Shown here: one piece after another, positions 7,501 to 12,298 of the stretch
Layout of the letters: every line of letters starts with the position of its first letter
Numbering within the stretch: the stretch's first letter is position 1
Source of the DNA: JAVBLF01 sp031553675
Lineage (GTDB): Bacteria > Bacillota > Clostridia > Christensenellales > CALWSW01
Length of the DNA: 12,298 nt
Direction: 5' to 3'
NCBI GenBank assembly: GCA_031553675.1
Contig: JAVBLF010000100.1
Span: 1 to 12,298 of the forward strand
Notes under the pieces: model-generated
The model's database searches: none
What the model was told of the DNA's origin: nothing
Seen by the model: the letters and a program-made list of their open reading frames with translations, nothing else
Made by a program: the position numbers and the translations under genes

Positions 7501-8118
7501 GTCGGCGGCATAGGCTTCGACGACATGGTCCAGCCAGCCCCAAGGGTCGGGGAGGGAAAGCAAAAAGCTGTCGATCCGCAGCAGCAGGGCGTCGAGCGGC
7601 TCGGCTTTGTTGCAAAAGGCGCGTTCGGCGTCGTAGATCGCGCGTTGGCCCGACGCTTCGGCGGCGGCGAAGGCCGCTTCGATCGCTTCGTCGGCGGCGT
7701 CTCGGCGAAGGACGGCACATTCGAATTCGTCCGCGACGCGAAAGGCGGGGTCGAGGCCGAGCAAATGGAAATGGCGGCGCAGCAGCGAGGTGCAAAAAGC
7801 GTGCAGCGTCGAAATTTTGGCCTGGGAGAAGCGTTCGAGTTGGTCGCGGGCGGTGCGCTTTTCGGATTCGTCCCCCGATTCGGCGATCGCTTCGAGGCGC
7901 TTTTGGACGCGTTGGCGCATCTCTGACGCGGCAGCCTTCGTGAAGGTGACGACGAGCATGTTCCGCAGCGGGCAGCCCTCCAGCGCGAGCCGCGCAATGC
8001 GCTCGGTCAGGACGGCGGTCTTGCCGCTGCCGGCCCCCGCCGTCACGAGGAGGCTCTGCCCCGATCGCTCGATCGCAGCACGTTGGGCGTCCGTCCAGCG
8101 GTTCTTTCGTTCGCTCAT
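4564..8118 (-). CDS. addA: AddA: ATP-dependent helicase/nuclease subunit A
   Basis: 1184 aa, close to the usual AddA length of about 1200. AddA is the 3'-5' superfamily 1 helicase and one of the two nucleases of the AddAB complex, which unwinds and degrades double-strand DNA ends until Chi and then supports RecA loading. Visible motifs: Walker A AGAGSGKT (27-34), motif II VDEYQDT (392-398), GDVKQSIYGFR (419-429), motif IV ENFRS (456-460), motif V VRIMSVHASKGLEFP (775-789), motif VI LYVALTRARE (854-863). The C-terminal RecB-type nuclease has GTATHVALE (His1018), GTIDA (Asp1113) and VDYKSD (Asp1126, Lys1128). All catalytic residues appear intact. An acidic Ser/Asp linker lies at 511-538. The ATG overlaps the addB stop codon by 4 nt (ATGA) and has GGAGGTGA at 8126-8133, so the two subunits are translationally coupled. 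Confidence 0.97.
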   Translation of the reverse strand: MSERKNRWTDAQRAAIERSGQSLLVTAGAGSGKTAVLTERIARLALEGCPLRNMLVVTFTKAAASEMRQRVQKRLEAIAESGDESEKRTARDQLERFSQAKISTLHAFCTSLLRRHFHLLGLDPAFRVADEFECAVLRRDAADEAIEAAFAAAEASGQRAIYDAERAFCNKAEPLDALLLRIDSFLLSLPDPWGWLDHVVEAYAADAAAVASSPLYRARLQKALALLEEGENALAEAAQILFGEEGADKMRERLQADRIALAEARSAIENGRSFDLSPLQNHPFVTMQSFPRKYAQLVKADVDARQKAAKACREEAMALELDPASIAASLNAMHPALSALRDLLRDFDTRYAQAKRDKSLLDFADLEHMTLATLEREEVRAEYRERFHYLFVDEYQDTNRVQEAIFERIARPDNGFFVGDVKQSIYGFRSADPSLFLARETAYASGQGGTTIALRENFRSAPNVLDAVNDIFTRVMEPLGGLRYGASEALIPGRPREAETRPVTLDVIYEPEPDSDESAVIPESDSDDSSFDSDAEREALFAARWIRERLARPVRGRSGQMRPCRYSDFAILLRSLKGRAESVARVFAQEGIPAYAELKRGYFEAVEVRVLVDLLRLIDNRQRDLPLLAVLRSGVGSLTDDDIVAIRARHPSTSARKMSFYQAFAACAEGDDSLAARCQGFLALLDEARDRSRALPLEALIEWLIDVTHYASMTAALPGGEQRSANLDVLLLRARAYEAASSRGLYGFLRYLDRVAETGQDMGEARLIGEGSDCVRIMSVHASKGLEFPHVLLLDTGKEFNRLDSARRLLLHRDEGIGARYWDAATKAKAETIYQEHIKTRMNEEVEAEELRMLYVALTRAREELGIVATLRRRKKRVAARLASWCDGSGKDSLLDYVMDAAIGFEAADAFCRAISLPDAPPTPASALWKIEAIDAASLRPGHMGADLLERFAAFQARLPSADTSQMEARYTWHYPDNRIPGKVAVSSLASGRLSFDETPRFLQRDRMTAADVGTATHVALERLDWTRPLDEAGIAAQIADLVARDHLLPEQAATIRADRIARFCASPLGKRMRCADRLERELPFTIRIPASLLPDIPPEAADETTVLQGTIDACFAEDDAWILVDYKSDRLFDDDPRHWESAAQKHAPQLRLYARALETLTGQPVAEAYVFLLAAGEAIRVGL

Positions 8119-11100
8119 ACGTCCTTCACCTCCCCGTCGAATGTTTCACGTGAAACAGTGTCTTGCGTTTGCCCTTGGGCGCGCGCGAAAAAGGCTTCCG
8201 CGTTCAGGCTGTCGATCTTGCGGTAGCCTCCGCCCGACTTGCTTTCGAAGCGGCAGACGCCCTGGTAATCGCAGTAGTCGCAGGCGGTCGCGCTTTTTTG
8301 CTTGACGGGCTTGGCGTCGGTCTCACCGGCGAGAATGCGTTCGGCGGTCTGGGCGGCGATGTCCTGCGCGACGTCGAGGGCGATGTTCATCTGTCCGGCG
8401 GGAAGGAGGGTTTCCTTGCCGCTGGCTCCGGTCTTCGTAAAGCGGACGGGGATGATGTCGCTGTGCGTTTCGGACAGGCGATCCATGGCGCGCGGGATGT
8501 CGTCTTCGACGAGGAGCACGCCCTGGAGTTTGTATTGGATTTGCAGGGCGTGTTCGGCGCTCTCCGGGTCGGCGAGGGCGGCGCGGTCGACGTCGCGCTC
8601 GGCCAGGTGGAGGTAGAACATGCCGCCGGCGTGGCCGATCTGCGAGGCGGCCTTCAGATAGAGCGGCAATTGCAGCTTGACGCCGTGGTAGAGTTCGGAA
8701 AAGGAGAAAGATTGGCTGCCGCTCTTGTAATCGACGATGCGGATGTAGGCAGCGCCCTTGCCTTCGAAGCGGTCGACGCGATCGATCTTGCCGATCAGCT
8801 CGACTTCGCGTCCGTCAGACAGAACGAGGCGAATCGGCGGCAGATCGACCCCGACGATGGCCTCGCTCGCGATGGGGCGGAAGTCACCGGCGGCGATCTG
8901 GCGGGTCATGGCCCAGGCGCTTTGGAGGAGGGTCGCGCGCATGCGGGCGAGCTGGGCACGGCCCCGCGCGCTTTCGAGCAAAACGCCCTTGTTGTGCGCG
9001 CTTTCGATCTCCGAGAGAATGGCGTCGATCAGGGCGGCGCATTCGGCTTCGGTGAGCGTCGCCCAATCGCGCCCTTCATCGATCATGCGGCGGGTGAAGC
9101 GATCGAGGGCTTCGTGGTAGAAGCTGCCGACGTCGGACGCTTCCTCGGTGTGGACGCGCTTTTCGTCGGGGCGCAGGCCGTAGCGGATGAAGTGCTTGAA
9201 GGGGCACTGATTGAAGGTTTCGAGGCGGGAGGGGGACTCCTTTTTCATCGCGCCGTAGACCGGCGAGACGTCGGCGGCGCGCATGCCGGGCGGGCTGCCA
9301 AAGAGACGGGCTTCGCAGGCGCCGAGGCGCCCTGTCCAGCGGGGATGGCCCTGGAAATAGGAGACAGCGGCGTCGAGTGCATCGGGCGGATCGCCGCAGT
9401 CGGCCAAGGCGCGGAGCCCGACGATCGTCTTCGAAAAGGCGGCGGCCGGACTGCCCTGCCGATCGGGACGGGGCGAGGCGAGCGAGGCGCGGTTGCAGTT
9501 GTGCGGGAAGAGTTGCGCCACCCGTTCGGCCGTCATCGACGGGGAAAGGGCGAGGCCGCTCTCGTCGCTGACCGCCCAACTGACGAAAAGCGATCGGCGC
9601 GGGTGGGCGAGCAGCGCGTAGACGCACTGCTTTTCGGCGGCGCTGCTGCGTGTGCTGTGCTCGAAGGCGTCGATTCCCAAGCCCTCGAGCGCTTCAATGT
9701 CGCCGTCGTCGATCAAGCCGTCATCCGAGATGGCGGCGGGCAAAAGCCCCTCGTTGCAACCCAGCACGAAGACGTGGGCGAGCTGGCTGCGCATGGACAT
9801 GCGCTTGACGGGCGCGATCGCGATCTGGTCGGCGCTGGGTGGGATCATGCCGATTTCATGGGCGGCAAAGCCCTCTTCGAGCACGGCGGCAAATCGCTTG
9901 GCGCTCATCTTGCCTTCGAGCAGCAAGGCGATTTGATCGAGCAGCGCCAACACGGCGTTCCAGACCTGCGCATTTTCGAGAGCAATGTCGTGTTCACCGC
10001 GCTCAACCCAGGCTTCGCAGAAGACGCGCAGACGCTCGCGCAGACCGATGTCCTCGTAAAAGCGGAAGAGCGCTTCACAGCGGCTTTGGGCGTCGGTGGC
10101 CTGGCGGCTCCGTTCGCGCAGGCGGACGAGCGGTGGCATGAGGGCCAAACGCGTCGCATCGGCGCGGGTGCGCAGTGTGGGATCGGCGTCGTCTTCGCGT
10201 TCGAAGGCGCGCTTCTCGTCCACAAAGCGTATGCCGTTTTTGAGCACATAGCTCTCGAACTCGTCCAGCGCCCCGTCGTCGATCGGCAGAAAGCCCGACT
10301 TTGCCACCCGCAACAGATCGGCAGTGCGAAAGCCGCTCTCGCAGGCCGACAAAGCACCCATCGTAAGCTCGACGACGCCGTGGCTGGCGAGCTTGCGCCC
10401 CTCGTCGAGGAAGATCGGCAGGTGACCGAGTGCCCGCCGCAAAAGCGGCGCATACGCGTCGATGTCGCCGACGGCGATGCCGATCTCGCGGCATTTCGCG
10501 CCCCCCCGAAGCACTTCGTCGATCGCCGCGGCCACGGCGGCCACCTCTTCACGTCGGTTCGGCGCGCGAAGGTGGCGGAGGGAAGGGTCTTCGGGGCCGA
10601 CGGAGGACGTGTAGGCGTAGAGGTTCTGTTCGAGAAAGGCCAGCGCCTTTGGGGTCGTTGGGGGACTCCCTCCGCTCCCCTCCCAGTTCAAGGAGCAAAC
10701 ACCTTGCGAATCCGCATCGGGAAGATTTGCGGCAGAGGAATCCAGGCGGATCTGTTCGATGTCTCGGTCGTCCAAGCCCTGGGAGCGGGCGAGATCGAGG
10801 AGTTTCACCAGGGCGCGGCGTTCGGGCGCAAAGATCGCGTCGTCGGGGTCGCTGGCCTCGCCGAGGCGGAGCGACACCGTCACACGTGGACAGATCTCGA
10901 TCAGCTTTCCGATGATGGCGAATGCCTGGGCGTTGTATTGCCGCCCGGCAAAGCCGTCGATGAAGACCTCGGTTTCGCGCAGGGTTTGGGCTTCTTCCAT
11001 GCGCGCGATCAGGAGGGCTTGGCGATCTTCGGCGTCGATGTAGCGCCCTTCCATAAAGGCTTCGAGCCCTTCGTAGACCGTCGCGATGTCGTTGAGTTTC

Positions 11101-11549
11101 TGCGCGAGAAAGGGATCGCGAAGGGCGTCGGCGCTCATGCGGAGCGTGGCGGGTGCGATTTGTGCACCTTTGAGCTGGGCGATCATGCGGTCGAGCTGGG
11201 CGGACAGGCCGCTACGCACACCTTCGTGGCCGAGGAGGGGAAGCTCGCCCTGCCGCTCTTCGAGCAGCTTTCGGATCACCATGCGTTTGCCGTCGGCACT
11301 CAAAAAGAAACGGATGCGGCCACCCGCTTCGTTCAAGATGCGCTGGGCGAACCGCGCCATACTCAGCACCTGGACGCCCAGCAAATGCCCCTGCATGCGG
11401 TCCATGAGGGCCATTTCCGCCTCGTAGCTCGACGCCTCGGGGACGAGCAGGAGACAGGTTTTTTTCTCGCGTTGCAAGCGCTCGATCGCCGCGTTGATCC
11501 AGGCGGTTTTGCCCACCGCGCCACGGCCGCGCAAGATGCGGAGCGGCAT
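8115..11549 (-). CDS. addB: AddB: ATP-dependent helicase/nuclease subunit B
   Basis: 1144 aa, typical for AddB (about 1160 in Bacillus). AddB has a UvrD-like fold, recognises Chi and supplies the second nuclease of AddAB. Visible: N-terminal Walker A GRGAVGKT (8-15), and a RecB-like nuclease with GKIDRVD (Asp923, Asp926) and VDYKSG (Asp940, Lys942). Four cysteines match the 4Fe-4S cluster that holds the nuclease domain: Cys782 (NQCPFKHF) and CDYCDYQGVC (Cys1090, 1093, 1099). The ATG at 11549 is chosen because GGAGG (11557-11561) sits 7 nt before it. The in-frame TTG at 11555 is only 1 nt from that site. The gene starts 2 nt after the thpR stop and overlaps addA by 4 nt. The last codons contain a parS palindrome that codes VSRET (1132-1136). 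Confidence 0.97.
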   Translation of the reverse strand: MPLRILRGRGAVGKTAWINAAIERLQREKKTCLLLVPEASSYEAEMALMDRMQGHLLGVQVLSMARFAQRILNEAGGRIRFFLSADGKRMVIRKLLEERQGELPLLGHEGVRSGLSAQLDRMIAQLKGAQIAPATLRMSADALRDPFLAQKLNDIATVYEGLEAFMEGRYIDAEDRQALLIARMEEAQTLRETEVFIDGFAGRQYNAQAFAIIGKLIEICPRVTVSLRLGEASDPDDAIFAPERRALVKLLDLARSQGLDDRDIEQIRLDSSAANLPDADSQGVCSLNWEGSGGSPPTTPKALAFLEQNLYAYTSSVGPEDPSLRHLRAPNRREEVAAVAAAIDEVLRGGAKCREIGIAVGDIDAYAPLLRRALGHLPIFLDEGRKLASHGVVELTMGALSACESGFRTADLLRVAKSGFLPIDDGALDEFESYVLKNGIRFVDEKRAFEREDDADPTLRTRADATRLALMPPLVRLRERSRQATDAQSRCEALFRFYEDIGLRERLRVFCEAWVERGEHDIALENAQVWNAVLALLDQIALLLEGKMSAKRFAAVLEEGFAAHEIGMIPPSADQIAIAPVKRMSMRSQLAHVFVLGCNEGLLPAAISDDGLIDDGDIEALEGLGIDAFEHSTRSSAAEKQCVYALLAHPRRSLFVSWAVSDESGLALSPSMTAERVAQLFPHNCNRASLASPRPDRQGSPAAAFSKTIVGLRALADCGDPPDALDAAVSYFQGHPRWTGRLGACEARLFGSPPGMRAADVSPVYGAMKKESPSRLETFNQCPFKHFIRYGLRPDEKRVHTEEASDVGSFYHEALDRFTRRMIDEGRDWATLTEAECAALIDAILSEIESAHNKGVLLESARGRAQLARMRATLLQSAWAMTRQIAAGDFRPIASEAIVGVDLPPIRLVLSDGREVELIGKIDRVDRFEGKGAAYIRIVDYKSGSQSFSFSELYHGVKLQLPLYLKAASQIGHAGGMFYLHLAERDVDRAALADPESAEHALQIQYKLQGVLLVEDDIPRAMDRLSETHSDIIPVRFTKTGASGKETLLPAGQMNIALDVAQDIAAQTAERILAGETDAKPVKQKSATACDYCDYQGVCRFESKSGGGYRKIDSLNAEAFFARAQGQTQDTVSRETFDGEVKDV
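8142..8157. other. parS: parS, ParB-binding chromosome partition site
   Basis: TGTTTCACGTGAAACA is a perfect 16-bp palindrome identical to the well-known consensus parS bound by ParB/Spo0J. It lies inside addB, read as codons for Val-Ser-Arg-Glu-Thr, and 8 nt upstream of the addA Shine-Dalgarno sequence (8126-8133). In most bacteria parS sites cluster near the replication origin and nucleate ParB spreading and SMC loading. An exact 16-bp match is very unlikely by chance. Confidence 0.93.
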
Positions 11550-11551
11550 CG

Positions 11552-12097
11552 TCAAGCCTCCAATCGTGCCGTCTGGAGCGGCGTATAGATCATCTGTCGG
11601 CTACGGGGGTCTTGCGTCGAGCGGTAGAGCACGACGGACTGCACCCCGATCGGGTGGCCGAGGGGATTCTGCTTCAGATTCTCTTCGTCGTCGCGGGCGA
11701 TGGCGAGGTCGCGGGCGAGCGTGATGTGCGGCGTCAGGCCGCGGGCCTCGCGCGCAAAGCCAAGGCGCTCCAGTTCATCGGACAGGCGCTCGTAGATCGT
11801 TTGCAGCGCGACGAGATCTCCGGTCAGGGCGCAATGCGCGATCTTGCGATCGCCACGCCCGAAGCTTCCGTATCGCCCGAGGGCGAGATCGAAGGAGGAG
11901 CAGCGTACGGCCGCGCGATTCATGGCGTCGCCGATCGGCCTGTGGTCGGCGGCTTCGCCGAGAAAGCGCAGCGTGATGTGGAAATTTGCCCGCGGAACGA
12001 AGCGCCCGCCCTGCCCCAAGAGGCGAATTTCCTCTTGAAGTCGGACGAGCGCCGCACGCGTTCCTTCTTCGAGCGGCAACGCGATAAAAAGACGCAT
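11552..12097 (-). CDS. thpR: RNA 2',3'-cyclic phosphodiesterase (2H family, LigT/ThpR)
   Basis: 181 aa, the normal length for the family. ThpR opens 2',3'-cyclic phosphate ends of RNA to 2'-phosphates; related enzymes can also ligate tRNA halves in vitro. Both catalytic His-x-Thr-x signatures are present: HITL at 40-43 (in NFHITLRFLG) and HITL at 124-127 (in LTPHITLARD). The N-terminus MRLFIALPLE is typical (RxFIAL.L). The protein has no signal peptide, so it is cytoplasmic. The ATG has a good ribosome binding site, GAGGTGAT at 12101-12108. It is the first gene of the thpR-addB-addA operon; its stop codon is 2 nt before the addB ATG. The biological link between an RNA end-processing enzyme and AddAB is not established. 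Family assignment is secure; the in vivo substrate is unknown. Confidence 0.94.
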   Translation of the reverse strand: MRLFIALPLEEGTRAALVRLQEEIRLLGQGGRFVPRANFHITLRFLGEAADHRPIGDAMNRAAVRCSSFDLALGRYGSFGRGDRKIAHCALTGDLVALQTIYERLSDELERLGFAREARGLTPHITLARDLAIARDDEENLKQNPLGHPIGVQSVVLYRSTQDPRSRQMIYTPLQTARLEA

Positions 12098-12157
12098 GGG
12101 ATCACCTCACAAGGTTTGGCCCTTGTTTTGCTCTGGGTTTTGTTCATGTTTTGCTAC

Positions 12158-12187
12158 AGTATAACATGTCTACCCTCCATACGACAG
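12158..12187 (-). promoter_or_regulatory. Likely promoter of the thpR-addB-addA operon
   Basis: On the - strand a TATACT -10 box (12163-12158) lies about 60 nt before the thpR start. The best -35 match, CTGTCG (12187-12182), is weak but has 18-nt spacing. No other promoter-like sequence was seen between the thpR start and the window edge on this strand. Confidence 0.5.
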
Positions 12188-12196
12188 CATGACGTC

Positions 12197-12226
12197 TTGC
12201 CCGGCGCTTTGGCGCTGTGCTATACT
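12197..12226 (+). promoter_or_regulatory. Divergent + strand promoter pointing out of the window
   Basis: TTGCCC (12197-12202), an 18-nt spacer and an extended -10, TGC-TATACT (12218-12226), form a good sigma-A-type promoter. It reads rightward, with a start near 12233, directly into the repeat copy at 12236. Its gene, if any, is beyond the window. Confidence 0.5.
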
Positions 12227-12235
12227 GGAAGCGAC

Positions 12236-12298
12236 GATTGACAACGCCAATCAAGGGTTACAGACCTAACGTGTCGGCTGTTTTGCTGCAATGGGCGA
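12236..12298. repeat. Intergenic structured repeat, copy 4 (cut by window end)
   Basis: GATTGACAACGCCAATCAAGGGTTAC is abbreviated here as its ATCAAGGGTTAC core (12250-12261). It then follows copy 3 closely (CCTAACGT, GGCTGTTTTGCTGCAA, GGGCGA) until the window ends. It has the same orientation as copies 1-3, on the other side of the addAB operon, 7.9 kb away. Confidence 0.82.

Noticed and set aside
4417..7926. A 1169-codon open frame on the + strand, opposite addA
   Set aside because: It is a codon-bias shadow. The translation is low-complexity (Gly/Ala/Arg/Val/Glu/Phe rich) with no recognisable domain, while the - strand frame contains all AddA motifs in order. No convincing ribosome binding site or promoter precedes it.
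11550..11555. TTG start for addB two codons upstream
   Set aside because: Its spacing to GGAGG is only 1 nt, whereas the ATG at 11549 has 7 nt and fits the usual AddB N-terminus.
8163..11588. A 1141-codon open frame on the + strand, opposite addB
   Set aside because: The same GC-driven artefact; composition is biased, no family motif is visible, and AddB on the opposite strand has the Walker A, nuclease and Fe-S cysteines.

Overview
The window looks like a piece of a GC-rich Firmicutes (Clostridia-type) chromosome. The evidence is AddA/AddB helicase-nuclease genes of the Firmicutes type, strong Shine-Dalgarno sequences of the AGGAGG class, sigma-A-like promoters (TATAAT / TATACT), GC-rich hairpin terminators, secreted bacterial Ig-like repeat proteins with Gram-positive style signal peptides, and a perfect ParB-binding parS palindrome. 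No taxon can be named from the sequence alone. No tRNA, rRNA, CRISPR array, transposase or phage gene was seen.

Left part (1-3883, + strand): three tandem paralogous genes for secreted, threonine/serine-rich proteins built from Ig-like (BIG2-type) domains. The first is cut by the window edge (1-711). The second (953-2284) and third (2495-3883) are complete, and each has its own promoter, ribosome binding site and signal peptide. All three end in the same kind of C-terminal Ig-like module (Trp-x-Ser/Thr-x-Asp ... Thr-Gly ... Lys-Gly-Thr-Ala ... Leu-Ile-x-Val) and share a second, upstream module type. None shows an LPXTG signal, transmembrane anchor or catalytic domain.

Middle (3884-4563): about 680 bases without a gene. 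It holds two hairpins after the third Ig-like gene, then a cluster of three copies of a structured intergenic repeat of about 65-125 bp (4077-4385). The last copy contains a perfect 25-bp inverted repeat. A fourth, partial copy lies at the right edge (12236-12298), so the repeat family flands both sides of the DNA-repair operon in the same orientation.

Right part (12097-4564, - strand): a compact three-gene operon, thpR (2H-family RNA 2',3'-cyclic phosphodiesterase), addB and addA. Genes are 2 nt apart or overlap by 4 nt. AddA and AddB together form the dual-nuclease helicase that processes double-strand DNA ends to start RecA-dependent recombination. A perfect 16-bp parS site (8142-8157) is embedded in the last codons of addB, just upstream of the addA ribosome binding site. 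It suggests that this locus lies in the origin-proximal, ParB-bound part of the chromosome. The operon has a plausible promoter near 12158-12163 and a weak intrinsic terminator at 4534-4557.
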